Assembly: GCF_007970665.1 (NCBI RefSeq)
Contig: NZ_CP042430.1
Coordinates: 4,340,001-4,404,000, forward strand
Length of the DNA: 64,000 nucleotides
Reading direction: 5' to 3'
Origin: Baekduia soli
Lineage (GTDB): Bacteria; Actinomycetota; Thermoleophilia; Solirubrobacterales; Solirubrobacteraceae
A program made the translations under genes and the position numbers. The notes beneath the pieces were generated by a model that worked only from the letters and a program-made list of their open reading frames with translations, had not been told where the DNA came from and did no database searches. Position 1 is the first letter of the stretch, and each line of letters starts with the position of its first letter. Shown piece after piece: positions 1 to 8,402 of this stretch.

Positions 1-163
1 TGCCGGCCTGCGCGTCGCCGACGAGCGCGCAGACGGCGCCGGGCGTCAGCGTCAGCTCGCGGATCGTGCGGAAGTCGCGGACGGCGAGCTCGGCCACGAG
101 CGGGCGCTCGGCCCGCGCCCCATGGTCACCGGCACGGGCGTGGGCGTGGGCGTGGCGGGCCAT
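1..163 (-). CDS. ATPase N-terminus, cut off by window edge
   Basis: An ATG at 163 opens a frame of 54 codons that runs off the left edge. After a His/Ala-rich stretch of about 18 residues the protein reads ELAVRDFRTIREL, then ALVGDAQAG, which is the first beta strand and the start of a Walker A loop (GxxxxGK) as in RecF, SMC and OLD-type ATPases. The rest lies outside the window, so the subfamily cannot be named. A copy of the shared regulon element lies at 226-242 and a -10-like hexamer (CAGACT, read on the minus strand) at 172-177, 8 nt before the ATG, so it may belong to the same regulon. That membership is inference. Confidence 0.55.
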   Translation of the reverse strand, partial: MARHAHAHARAGDHGARAERPLVAELAVRDFRTIRELTLTPGAVCALVGDAQAG

Positions 164-246
164 CGAGGCCCAGTCTGCCGCGACGGGCGTGGCCGGTCGA
201 CGGCGGAGGCCCGCGCCCCGGGCGCGGGGGACTACGGAGCCCGCGC
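164..246 (-). promoter_or_regulatory. Putative regulon promoter of the ATPase gene
   Basis: GCGGGGGACTACGGAGCC at 224-241 matches the element found before about 20 other units in this window. A -10-like hexamer (CAGACT on the minus strand) sits at 172-177. The GGATGGC element seen elsewhere is not clear here, so this is the weakest member of the set. Confidence 0.4.
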
Positions 247-509
247 GCAGCGCGCTGCGGACGGCAGGCGGCACGGCCGGCGCCAGCATCGGGCGATGAC
301 CTCCGATGCGATGGGCGCGCTGCAGGTCAGCCTGCCCGGGCGCCGGCGCCCGCGGTCGTCCGCCGAGGTCGTTGGCACCTGGGTGGGGTCGTGCGGCCAA
401 CCGGGGGGGCCGACGAGGCGCCGGAATGGGCGCCTCCCCGCTCACACGCGCCGCCGGTGGCGCGAACGTGGGGTCATGCCCCACGTTCGCGCCATCCGTC
501 CCAGCGCGC
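247..509. other. Gene-free stretch
   Basis: Part of the roughly 350-nt gap between the ATPase start and the end of the secreted-protein gene. Apart from the upstream element at 224-241 and the palindrome at 458-494 I see no supportable gene. Open frames here have no recognisable protein and no ribosome binding site. Confidence 0.5.
458..494. repeat. Perfect 16-bp inverted repeat with 5-nt loop
   Basis: Left arm TGGCGCGAACGTGGGG (458-473), loop TCATG, right arm an exact reverse complement (479-494). It lies just past the 3' end of the ppsA operon and could act as a terminator hairpin, though no T-tract follows. Two imperfect relatives of the same 16-loop-16 design occur at 19941-19976 and 40218-40254, so it may be a dispersed REP-like element. 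Confidence 0.75.
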
Positions 510-911
510 TCAGCGCCGCACGACGACCGCGTAGGGCAGGCGCACCACGCCCAGGCGGGTCCTGACGACCACGCGGAACGTGAGGTGGATCCCGGCCGAG
601 CGTGCCGGCCACACGATCGTGTCGTGGAAGCGGCCGTGGTGGAACGCGTAGTTCGAGCGCCGCGCGACGACCTGGCCCTCGAAGAGGTACTCGTAGCCGA
701 TGCGGCCCGACAGGGGCGTCCCGCGACGGCTGCGGGCGGTGACCGTGATGGGCCACAGATGTCCGGCGCGCGGATGGTGGCCCCCGGCCTTCAGCGTGGC
801 CACGAACGGCGCCGAGGCGGCGGGCGCCGGCACCGCCGGCGCGGCGACCGCCACCGCGACCGCGGCGACGGCGGCCACCGCCGCCATGGCGAACCCACGG
901 CGCACGGGCAT
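510..911 (-). CDS. Small secreted protein of unknown function
   Basis: The product has 133 residues. An Arg-containing N-terminus is followed by an Ala/Val-rich hydrophobic run (about residues 8-34), a good Sec signal peptide. The mature part of about 100 residues is rich in Arg, Val and Tyr and looks like a single beta-sandwich domain; I cannot assign a family. The ATG at 911 overlaps the stop of the upstream remnant (TGATG), so translation may be coupled to it. It is the last gene of the ppsA transcription unit and is followed by the palindrome at 458-494. Confidence 0.7.
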   Translation of the reverse strand: MPVRRGFAMAAVAAVAAVAVAVAAPAVPAPAASAPFVATLKAGGHHPRAGHLWPITVTARSRRGTPLSGRIGYEYLFEGQVVARRSNYAFHHGRFHDTIVWPARSAGIHLTFRVVVRTRLGVVRLPYAVVVRR

Positions 912-1210
912 CAGCGGCGCCCGACGCGCTGACGGCGGCGCCGGGCGAGGGCGTCGATGGTGACCGCGACGGCCAGGACCGCGCCCGTGATCACGTACTC
1001 GACGGTGGAGCCCAGCGCGAGCAGGTCCATGCCGTTGGAGATCGACCCGATGACCAGCGCGCCCAGGAGCGCGGCGCAGACCCGCCCGCGCCCGCCGGAC
1101 CTGCCCGCGCCGTTGTCGCCCGCCAGGGCGACCACCGCGCCGAAGCGCTGGTTGACCCCGCGCGCCTGGAAGCGCGGCGTGTGGTCCGGGCTCGTGGCCA
1201 CCGCGCTCAT
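911..1210 (-). pseudogene. Fossil of a sugar ABC transporter (XylG head fused to XylH tail)
   Basis: The frame has 99 codons. Residues about 12-38 (FQARGVNQRFGAVVAL, then GDNGAGRSG) match the start of a RbsA/XylG-type ATPase up to the P-loop, where the Lys of GxxGxGK is replaced by Arg. It then jumps straight to the end of a XylH/RbsC-type permease (GALVIGSISNGMDLL, VEYVITGAVLAVAVTID, Arg-rich tail). A normal xylG-xylH pair is over 2 kb, so an internal deletion has joined its two ends in frame. The start overlaps the ppsA stop (ATGA). No transport function is possible. A short expressed membrane peptide cannot be excluded. Confidence 0.75.
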
Positions 1211-3530
1211 CGTGCGGTCCTGGCGGCCTCGAGGACGAGGCGTTGCTCGGCGGCGGCCACGAGCCGCCGCGCGCGGCCGACGGCGTCGAGGTTGACCGAG
1301 ATCGCGTCGATCCCCGCCCGGACGAGCAGGTCGGCGTACTCTGGGTGCACCGACGGGGCCTGGCCGCAGATCGAGGTCTGCAGCCCGAGCTCGCGGGCGC
1401 GCGGGATGAGCTCGCGCAGGTAGTCGACGACCGCGGGTCGCGCTCGTCGAACGTGCCGGCCAGCAGCTCGGAGTCGCGGTCGGCGCCGAGCAGGAGCTGG
1501 GTCAGGTCGTTGGACCCGATGGAGATCCCCGCGATGCCCAGGGCCGCGTAGCGCTCCAGGTTGAACAGCACGGACGGGACCTCGGCCATGATCCAGAGCT
1601 CGAAGCCCCGGCGGCCCAGCAGGCCGGCGGCCGCCACGAGCTCCCGGCAGCGGCGCAGCTCGTCCACCGTGCGGACGAACGGGAGCATGACGTGCAGGTT
1701 GGTGTGGCCGTCGTCCCAGACGCGGCGGATCGCGTCGAGCTCGAGCGCGAAGACCTCGGCGTCGCGGGTGTAGCGCAGCGCGCCGCGGAAGCCGATCATC
1801 GGGTTGGCCTCCTCGGGCTCGAAGCGCTCGCCGCCCTCCAGCCCCCGGAACTCGTTCGTGCGGAAGTCGATCGTGCGGTAGGTGATCGGCCGGGGCGCGA
1901 AGCCGTCGGCGAACGTCGTCAGCGCGGCGGCCATCCTGGAGGAGAACTCCTCGCCGCGGCCCTGCTCGACGAGCAGCCGGGGATGGGCGCCGTCGAGCGC
2001 CTCGAGGACCATGAGCTCGGCGCGCAGGAGGCCGACGCCCTCGACGTCCATCGCCGCGGCGCGGGCGACCTGCGAGGGCTCGGAGAGGTTGACGAGCAGG
2101 CGCGTGGCGGTGACGGCCGCGGCCGGCGCGGCGGCGGCGGACGGCGCGCCCTCGGCGGCGGGGCCCGCCGCCGGCGCGGGGCGGCCCTCGAGCACGACCC
2201 CGCGGCCGGCGTCGACGGTGACGATCTCGCCGTCGCGCAGGCGGCGCGTGGCGTCGCCCGTGCCGACGACGCAGGGGATGCCGAGCTCGCGCGAGACGAT
2301 CGCGGCGTGGCAGGTCATGCCGCCCGAGTCCGTGACGATCGCCGAGGCCCGGCGCATGAGCGGCACCCAGTCGGGCGCGGTCATGTGCGTCACGAGCACG
2401 TCGCCCGGCGCGACGTTCGCCGCCTCGGCCATCGACGCGGCGAGGCACACGGGGCCGCTGCCGGTGCCGGGCGCGGCGCCCAGGCCGCGCACGAGCGGCT
2501 CGCCGGCGGCGACGGCGCCCCCGTCGGCGCCCAGCGCGTGCCCGCCGGCCGAGGTGACGGGGCGCGACTGCAGCATCCACACGCAGCCGTCGGTGTCGAA
2601 GGCCCACTCCGTGTCCTGCGGGGCGCCGTAGTGGCGCTCGATCTGCACGGCCAGCCCGGCCAGCGCGGCGACCTCGTCGTCATCCAGCACTGGGCGCGTG
2701 GACTCCGGGCCGCTCAGCGCACGGGTGCGCGTGCCGCCGCCGGGCAGCGGCTCGACGGCCAGCTCCTTGGCCCGCACGTCGCGGGCCAGGACGGCCAGCG
2801 AGGCCTTGTCGACGACGTAGCGGTCGGGCGAGACGCTGCCCGACACGACGCTCTCCCCCAGCCCGAAGGCGCCCTCGATCACGATCCGGTCCGTGCGGCC
2901 CGAGGCCGGGTCGATCGTGAACATGACGCCCGCGCGGACCGCGTGCACCTGGATCTGGACGACGACGGCGATGTCCATCCCGGCCTGCGCGAAGCCCCGC
3001 TCGGCGCGGTAGTAGACGGTGCGGGCCCCGAACAGCGACGCCCAGCAGGCGCGCACGGCGTCGACGACGGCGTCGGCGCCCACCACGTTGAGCAGCGTCT
3101 CGTTCATGCCGGCGAACGACGCCGAGGCGGTGTCCTCGGCGGTGGCCGAGGAGCGTACGGCCACCGCGACGTCGTCGCCGTGGTCCAGCGCGCGGTAGGC
3201 GCAGACGATCTCCTCGCGCAGCGCCTCGGGCACCGGGGCCTGCGCGACGAGCGCCCGGGCGCGGGCGGCGGCGGCCTGCAGGCCGGAGGTGTCGTCGGCG
3301 CGCACGCCGTCGAGCTCGGCCTCCAGCCGCGCGCGCAGGCCGCCGGCCTCGCAGAACGCGGCGTAGGCCGGGGCGCCGACGACGAAGCCGCCGGGCACGG
3401 GCAGCCCGGCGCTCGTCAGCTCGCCGAGGTTGGCGCCCTTGCCGCCGGCGAACGCGACGTCGGTGCGGGCGAGATCGGCGAGGCTGCGGACGGTGGCGAC
3501 CGCGCCGCCGGGGACATCGATGGCGCTCAT
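1207..3530 (-). CDS. ppsA: Phosphoenolpyruvate synthase (single-base frameshift)
   Basis: Converts pyruvate, ATP and water to PEP, AMP and phosphate. It holds the PEP/pyruvate node when carbon enters at the acetate or pyruvate level. Corrected length is about 774 residues, normal for the family. The N-terminal ATP-grasp part spans about 20-325 (VRSSATAEDTASASFAGM at 125-142). The swivelling domain has the phospho-His motif GGMTCHAAIVS with His408. The C-terminal PEP-binding barrel has GSNDLTQLLLGADRDSE and the catalytic Cys in ICGQAPSVHPEYADLL. Between FDERDP and VVDYLREL the frame slips by one base within 1431-1440, where one G/C appears to be missing. The ATG at 3530 is 6 nt below a -10-like hexamer. 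It heads a minus-strand unit and shares its promoter region with the acetyl-CoA synthetase. Confidence 0.88.
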
Positions 3531-3658
3531 GGGCGCAACGTCGCACCCGGCGCACGCGCGGCCATCCGTCGCCGACCGACGGATGCGTCCGTAGTTGCCC
3601 GACCAGCCCCCGGGGTGTCACGGATGGCGCGTGCGCACCCGCGTCGTACGGTCCGGCG
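3531..3658. promoter_or_regulatory. Divergent regulon promoters, ppsA and acetyl-CoA synthetase
   Basis: One upstream element (GGGCAACTACGGACGC read on the minus strand, about 3585-3600) lies between two promoters. Towards ppsA: GGATGGC at 3561-3567 and GACGTT at 3537-3542, 6 nt before the ATG. Towards the synthetase: GGATGGC at 3622-3628 and TACGGT at 3647-3652, 6 nt before the ATG. In both, the hexamer begins exactly 25 nt after the first G of GGATGGC. Confidence 0.7.
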
Positions 3659-6313
3659 ATGCGCACCACCACCGCTGCGCCCGCCCCTGCCGGCGGGCCG
3701 CTGCTCGACGCCGGCCCGGCCCTCCTCATCGACGGCTCGGCGGTCGACGTCCGCGTCACGGTGCCCGCCGACGCCCCCGCGCTCGAGCGCTTCCACGAGG
3801 ACCTGTCGGCCGACAGCCGCCTCATGCGCTTCCTCTCGGCCGGCGTCGACCTGCACGAGGCGGCCCGGCGCCTGGTCGCCCCCGACATCCGCGGCCTGCT
3901 GGCCTCCGCCGGGCCCGAGGTCGTCGGGCACGCCTGCCTGGTGCCCAGCGGCCCGGGGACCGCGGAGCTGGCCTTCGCGATCGCCGACGACTGGCAGCAG
4001 CGCGGCCTGGCCACCGTCCTGCTCGAGCGGCTCGTCGCCGACGCCGGCGTGCTGGGCCTGACCACGCTGACCGCCGACGTCCATCCCTCCAACCACCGCA
4101 TGGTCAAGGTCTTCGAGGACGCCGGGCTCCCGGTGTCGGTCGTGGCCGAGGCCGGGCGGCTGCACGTCGAGATCCCCGCGGGCGTCAGCCCGGAGATCGC
4201 CCGGGCGTTCGAGCAGCGCCACCGCCGCGCCGCCGTCGCGGGCCTGGACCACGTGCTGCGCCCGGCGTCGCTGGCCGTCGTCGGCGCCTCCGAGCGCCGC
4301 GGGTCGGTCGGCGGCGAGATCCTGCGCAACCTGCTGGCCGGCGGCTTCACGGGGGCGCTGCACGTCGTGCACCCGCACGCCGAGGAGGTCTCGGGGATCC
4401 CGGCCGTGGCGACCGCCGCCGAGCTGCCGCCCGGCGTCGAACTGGCCGTCGTGGCGGTCCCCGCCGCCGCGGTCGTCGGCGTGGCGACGCAGTGCGCCCG
4501 GGCCGGCGTGCGCGCCCTCGTGGTCACCAGCGCGGGCTTCGGGGAGTCCGGGCGCGACGGCCGGCGCCGCCAGGCGCGCCTGCTCGACGTCTGCCGCGCC
4601 GCCGGGATGCGGCTCGTCGGCCCCAACTGCCTCGGGGTCGTCAACACCGACCCCGCCGTCGCGCTGAACGCCACGTTCGCGCCTCAGCGCGTGCCGGCGG
4701 GCGGCATCGCGCTGGCCTCCCAGAGCGGCGCCGTCGGGCTCGTGGCCATGGACCTCGCGACGCGCCGTGGCGTCGGGCTGTCGAGCTTCGTGTCGCTCGG
4801 CGACCGCGCCGACGTCTCGAGCAACGACCTCCTGCGCTTCTGGGCCGACGACCCGGGCACGCGCGTCATCGCGCTCTACCTCGAGTCGTTCGGCAACCCG
4901 CGGGCGTTCGCCGAGATCGCCCGGCAGGTGTCGGCCGTCAAGCCGGTCATCGCCGTCAAGGCGGGCCGGTCGGCCGCGGGCCGGCGCGCGGCCGCCTCGC
5001 ACACCGGCGCGCTCGTGGAGGGCTCCGATGCGCTGGCCGACGCGCTGCTGTCCGACGCGGGCGTCATCCGCGTCGACACGATCGCCGAGCTGCTCGACGT
5101 CGCCACCGTGCTCGACCGCGCCGACATCCCCGCGGGCCCGGGGATCGGCGTCCTGACGAACGCCGGCGGCGGCGGCATCGCCTGCGCGGACGCCGCCCAG
5201 AACGCCGGCGTGACGCTGCCGGGGCTGCGGCCCGCGACCCGGGCGCGGCTGCGCGAGGTCCGCGCGTCGGCCGCGGTGGCCAATCCGGTCGACGTGCTCG
5301 CCGACGCCTCCCCCGCCCAGTACGCCGACGCGCTGCGCGCCGTGGCCGCCGACCCCGGCGTCGACGCCGTCGTGGCGATCCACATCCCGCCGCTGGCCGG
5401 GCGCCTTGACGACACGATGGAGACGATCGGGGCGCTGGCCGGCGAGGTCGGGGTGCCGGTGGTCGCGGTGCCGCTGGCCCAGTCGGTGCCCGCCGAGCTC
5501 TCCGCGCACCTCGCCGTGCTCGGCACGCCCGAAGACGCCGCGCGGGCGCTGGGCCACGTCGCCCGCCACGCGCGCTGGCTCGGGCGCCGCGAGGACCCGG
5601 CCGAGCGGCCGGCGCGGATCGACCGCGCCGCGGGCGCCGCCGTCGTGGCGCGGGGCCTGCAGCGCGGCGGCGGCTGGCTCGCCCCCGACCTCACCGCGCA
5701 GCTGGCCGCGGCCTACGGCATCCCGCTCGTCGCCTCCGAGATGGCCGCCGACCCCGCCGCGGTGGCCGAGGCGGCCGGGCGGCTCGGCACGCCCATCGCG
5801 GTCAAGGCGATCGCGCCCGGGCTCGTCCACAAGACGGAGCAGGGCGCGGTGCGCCTGGGCCTGCGCACCCCGGCCGCCGCCCGGCGCGCGGCGGCCGGGC
5901 TGGCCGCGCAGCTGGGCCCCGGTGTCACGGGCTTCCTGGTCCAGCGGATGGCCGGACAGGGCGTCGAGCTGCTCGTCGGCGCGATGGGCCACCCATCCTT
6001 CGGGCCGGTCGTGGCCTGCGGCGCGGGCGGCACGACCGCCGAGCTGTGGGGCGACGTGCAGGTCCGGCTGGCGCCCATCGGCCGCCACGGCGCCGCGGCG
6101 ATGCTGCGCGAGCTGCGCTGCTTCCCGCTCCTGCGCGGCTGGCGCGGCGCCCCGCAGGCCAGGATCTCCGCCGTCGAGGACGTCCTGCGCCGCTTCGGCG
6201 CCCTCGTGGCCGACCGGCCCGAGATCGCCGAGGCCGAGTGCAACCCGCTGCTGGCCACGCCGCGGGGCGCGCTGGGGCTGGACCTGCGGGTGCGGCTGGT
6301 CGCGCCCGCCTAG
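3659..6313 (+). CDS. ADP-forming acetate-CoA ligase with N-terminal GNAT domain
   Basis: The product has 884 residues. In order: a GNAT acetyltransferase domain (about 20-175, ending near ADVHPSNHRMVKVFEDAG); a CoA-binding Rossmann domain (about 195-320); a succinyl-CoA-synthetase-like domain with the phospho-His motif ASHTGALVEG (His448); and a C-terminal ATP-grasp domain (about 665-880, with VKAIAPGLVHKTEQGAVRLG). The catalytic His is present, so it should interconvert acetyl-CoA, ADP and phosphate with acetate, CoA and ATP. That gives substrate-level ATP when respiration is limited. Relatives with a GNAT domain, such as E. coli PatZ, are protein lysine acetyltransferases, so a regulatory role is the alternative. 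The ATG at 3659 fits the 6-nt distance from the -10. Confidence 0.85.
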   Translation: MRTTTAAPAPAGGPLLDAGPALLIDGSAVDVRVTVPADAPALERFHEDLSADSRLMRFLSAGVDLHEAARRLVAPDIRGLLASAGPEVVGHACLVPSGPGTAELAFAIADDWQQRGLATVLLERLVADAGVLGLTTLTADVHPSNHRMVKVFEDAGLPVSVVAEAGRLHVEIPAGVSPEIARAFEQRHRRAAVAGLDHVLRPASLAVVGASERRGSVGGEILRNLLAGGFTGALHVVHPHAEEVSGIPAVATAAELPPGVELAVVAVPAAAVVGVATQCARAGVRALVVTSAGFGESGRDGRRRQARLLDVCRAAGMRLVGPNCLGVVNTDPAVALNATFAPQRVPAGGIALASQSGAVGLVAMDLATRRGVGLSSFVSLGDRADVSSNDLLRFWADDPGTRVIALYLESFGNPRAFAEIARQVSAVKPVIAVKAGRSAAGRRAAASHTGALVEGSDALADALLSDAGVIRVDTIAELLDVATVLDRADIPAGPGIGVLTNAGGGGIACADAAQNAGVTLPGLRPATRARLREVRASAAVANPVDVLADASPAQYADALRAVAADPGVDAVVAIHIPPLAGRLDDTMETIGALAGEVGVPVVAVPLAQSVPAELSAHLAVLGTPEDAARALGHVARHARWLGRREDPAERPARIDRAAGAAVVARGLQRGGGWLAPDLTAQLAAAYGIPLVASEMAADPAAVAEAAGRLGTPIAVKAIAPGLVHKTEQGAVRLGLRTPAAARRAAAGLAAQLGPGVTGFLVQRMAGQGVELLVGAMGHPSFGPVVACGAGGTTAELWGDVQVRLAPIGRHGAAAMLRELRCFPLLRGWRGAPQARISAVEDVLRRFGALVADRPEIAEAECNPLLATPRGALGLDLRVRLVAPA

Positions 6314-6325
6314 GCCGGTCCGCGC

Positions 6326-6550
6326 CTACTTGCCGCGGGCGGAGCGCCGGCGCGGCGGGTGCACGATGTGCAGGCCCTCGCCGCTGCCGGGGAAGAACAA
6401 CGACTCGTGCTCCTCGTCCCAGCGGACGCGGTAGTGCTCGTGGGCGCCCTCGCCGAGCACCTCGAGGATCATCCCGTGGCGCGACGCGGATCCCGGCAGG
6501 CCCCGGACCTCCAGGCGGTCCCCGGTACGGACCCCGGACCGCGCCCTCAC
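6326..6550 (-). CDS. DUF1918 small protein (Rv0569-like)
   Basis: The product has 74 residues. GVRTGDRLEVRGLPG, then MILEVLG and HYRVRWDEEHESLFFPG, follow the DUF1918 pattern: a small SH3-like beta barrel with a conserved YxVRW core. The M. tuberculosis family members include Rv0569, a DosR-regulon gene. The GTG at 6550 overlaps the stop of the USP upstream (GTGA), so the two are one translationally coupled unit. The biochemical role is not known. The C-terminus is basic (PPRRRSARGK), which might allow nucleic-acid contact. Confidence 0.75.
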   Translation of the reverse strand: MRARSGVRTGDRLEVRGLPGSASRHGMILEVLGEGAHEHYRVRWDEEHESLFFPGSGEGLHIVHPPRRRSARGK

Positions 6551-7338
6551 GCGACCGGCTCCAGGGCGGCGTGCACGCCGCGGGGCAGGACGACCACCGG
6601 GCAGGCCGCGTGGCGCAGCACGGCCGACGACACGCTGCCGAGCGCCAGGCGCGCCAGCGGGCCGCGGGCGTGCGAGCCCAGCACGAGCAGGTCGAGCTCG
6701 GCGCCGCCGGCCAGGGACGCGGCGGGCTCGCCGCGGCGCACGTCGTAGATGGCGGGCACGCGCGGGCGCACGTCGTCGCACCGGGCCCGAAGGCCGGCGC
6801 GGACGTCGCTCTCGTCCTCGGCCGGCGAGAGCACGTGGATGAGCTGCACCGAGCCGCCCGTGCGCTCGGCGAGCCCGACGGCCCAGGCGAAGGCCTCGTC
6901 GGCCTCGGGGCCGCCGTCGTGGGCCACGGCGATCCGGCGCAGGCCCGCCGACGCCCGCTCGGCGTAGCCCGCCGGCGCGACGGCGACCGCGCACGCGGCG
7001 TCGCGCACAGCGCCCAGGGCGACGTCGCCCCGCGCGGCGCGGCCGACGGCCGACAGGTGGGTCGAGCCGAGGACGAGCAGCTCGGCATGCGCACCGGTCA
7101 CGGCGTGGTGCAGGCCGTCGACGATCGAGCCCGCGCCGACGGATTCGGCCCGCGCGATGACGCCGGCGGGCGCGGAGGCGATGAGGACCTGGAGGTCGTC
7201 GACCGGCCGGGCGGGTCCGATGTCCACGCGGGTCAGGACGAGCTCGGCGCCGCGCGGCCACGCGAGCGCCGTGCCGAGCATGAACGCGTCGCGCAGCGAG
7301 CGGCCCTCCGATGCGGCGACGATGATCGTGCGGTGCAT
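6547..7338 (-). CDS. Tandem-domain universal stress protein
   Basis: The product has 263 residues and two USP domains (about 1-135 and 140-263). Both end in the ATP-loop pattern: LVLGSTHLSAVGRAARGDVA in the first and VLGSHARGPLARLALGSVSS in the second, followed by CPVVVLPRG. The second domain keeps the G-x2-G-x9-G-S ATP-binding signature; the first is degenerate. The ATG at 7338 is preceded by a good Shine-Dalgarno (GGAGGGAGC). A regulon element overlaps GGATG at 7405-7420. Tandem USPs of this kind dominate the DosR regulon of mycobacteria, where Rv2623 binds ATP and slows growth. Confidence 0.88.
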   Translation of the reverse strand: MHRTIIVAASEGRSLRDAFMLGTALAWPRGAELVLTRVDIGPARPVDDLQVLIASAPAGVIARAESVGAGSIVDGLHHAVTGAHAELLVLGSTHLSAVGRAARGDVALGAVRDAACAVAVAPAGYAERASAGLRRIAVAHDGGPEADEAFAWAVGLAERTGGSVQLIHVLSPAEDESDVRAGLRARCDDVRPRVPAIYDVRRGEPAASLAGGAELDLLVLGSHARGPLARLALGSVSSAVLRHAACPVVVLPRGVHAALEPVA

Positions 7339-7559
7339 GGTGTGCTCCCTCCGGGGCGTGGTGCGTTCCTGACCGCCGAGCATGGCCGAGCGGTCGCCCC
7401 GCCACATCCGTAGCGCCCCGCGGGGACCGCCGGCCCGGACGTCCCGGCGCGCGCAGCCCGCCTCCGTAGTTCTCCACGCGGGGCCCGGTTGCGGCACCGA
7501 TGGCACGGCGGGCCCGGGACGCGATCATCGGCGGCCCGACCCCGCCCCGGAGGCCCCGC
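7339..7559. promoter_or_regulatory. Divergent regulon promoters, USP and small membrane protein
   Basis: Two upstream elements are present, GGCGCTACGGATG (about 7405-7417, minus) and GAGAACTACGGAGG (about 7461-7474, minus). Towards the USP: GGATG at 7405-7409, with CATGCT at 7379-7384. Towards the membrane protein: CGATGGC at 7498-7504, with GATCAT at 7523-7528. Spacing is 25 nt in both. Here, unlike most sites, both mRNAs would carry a leader with a Shine-Dalgarno. Confidence 0.6.
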
Positions 7560-7712
7560 GTGACGCTGCTGTGGTTCGTGATCTGGCTCATCGCCAACAA
7601 CGTCGGCGGCCACGAGCCCCTGCACGCCGCGCCGGTCAACGCCTGGGCGGCCACGCTCATCCTCGCGATCGCCCTGGACCTCGGCGGCGGCCACGCCCGC
7701 CGCTCGGGCTGA
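7560..7712 (+). CDS. Small two-helix membrane protein
   Basis: The product has 50 residues: a first helix (TLLWFVIWLIANNVGG), a short loop (HEPLHAAPVN), and a second helix (AWAATLILAIALDLGGG). The GTG at 7560 was chosen because GGAGG lies 6 nt upstream and because the in-frame ATG at 7500 falls inside the predicted promoter. The family is not known to me. The divergent USP and the shared regulatory region suggest a role under the same stress condition. Confidence 0.6.
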   Translation: MTLLWFVIWLIANNVGGHEPLHAAPVNAWAATLILAIALDLGGGHARRSG

Positions 7713-7727
7713 GCGCCCTCAGGGCGC
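7713..7727. terminator. Short hairpin between convergent genes
   Basis: GCGCCC, loop TCA, GGGCGC lies across the two converging stop codons. It is small and has no T-tract, so a bidirectional terminator is only a suggestion. Confidence 0.35.
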
Positions 7728-8402
7728 CAGGCGGAACGGCGGGTAGGCGTCCGTGGTCAGGATCGCGGCGTAGGCCACGACGCGCAGCTGCCAGCGGATG
7801 ACGCCCTCGACGTAGGTGAACAGGCCACGCGGGTAGCGCCCCGTGACGAGGATCGCGAACCACGCCGCGATCACCGCGACCACGGCGCCGATCCACAGGA
7901 AGAAGAGGACGATGTAGTGCGGGATGGCCAGCAGCCACTTGACCAGCGGGAGCCAGCGGCTCAGCCGCGGCGTGCGGCCCGGGTCGGCGATGTCGAGGTG
8001 GACCGATTGCTCGTCCTCCGTGGAGGGGTAGCGGTCGTCCATGAGCGCGAGGTAGGCGCCGACGCGCGTCGAGAAGCGCGCGAACTCGAGGTTCCAGGCG
8101 AACCACCAGCCCGGATAGCGCCCGCGGAAGACCAGCATGACCAGCGGGCCCAGGACGAGCAGGCCGCCGGCGGCCGCGAAGCCCGATCCGCCGTTGTTGC
8201 CGGCCGACCCGAACGTCTCACCGGAGATGGAGCACAGCACGACCAAGATCGGGATCGCGGCGAACAGCCGCAGAGCGGTGCTCAGCCGGTTCAGCGGCCG
8301 GTCCGGGTAGTCGATCGCCAGCGTGACTCCGGAAGGGTCGCCGGGACCGGCGGGGCCGGCGGGGCCGGCGGGCGCGCCCGCCCCGGGCTCGATCGCGCTC
8401 AC
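7719..8402 (-). CDS. DUF4389 membrane protein
   Basis: The product has 227 residues. IDYPDRPLNRLSTALRLFAA, YPGWWFAWNLEFARFSTRVG, AYLALMDDRYPSTEDEQSVH and WLPLVKWLLAIPHYIVLFFL are the typical DUF4389 blocks. About four membrane helices are visible (near 45-62, 75-92, 155-187 and 200-215). The GTG at 8402 overlaps the alcohol dehydrogenase stop (GTGA), so the two genes are co-translated. The Gly/Pro/Ala-rich N-terminus (residues 6-24) looks like a linker. No function is established for the family. Confidence 0.75.
   Translation of the reverse strand: MSAIEPGAGAPAGPAGPAGPGDPSGVTLAIDYPDRPLNRLSTALRLFAAIPILVVLCSISGETFGSAGNNGGSGFAAAGGLLVLGPLVMLVFRGRYPGWWFAWNLEFARFSTRVGAYLALMDDRYPSTEDEQSVHLDIADPGRTPRLSRWLPLVKWLLAIPHYIVLFFLWIGAVVAVIAAWFAILVTGRYPRGLFTYVEGVIRWQLRVVAYAAILTTDAYPPFRLAP

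Noticed and set aside
226-242. Calling the upstream element a true DosR box
   Set aside because: It shares GGGACT with the mycobacterial consensus, but most copies are not palindromic and several lack GGGACT. A related but distinct site is the safer statement.
510-3530. A single 1006-residue protein from 3530 down to 510
   Set aside because: It joins PEP synthase, an out-of-frame stretch and the secreted protein. The conserved PEP synthase end lies in another frame ending at 1207, so a one-base slip explains the fusion.
1692-4061. Long open frame on the plus strand
   Set aside because: Antisense to ppsA, Gly/Ala/Arg-rich without any domain; an artefact of high GC.
7500-7559. ATG at 7500 as start of the small membrane protein
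   Set aside because: It lies within the CGATGGC promoter element, and the GTG at 7560 has a better ribosome site.
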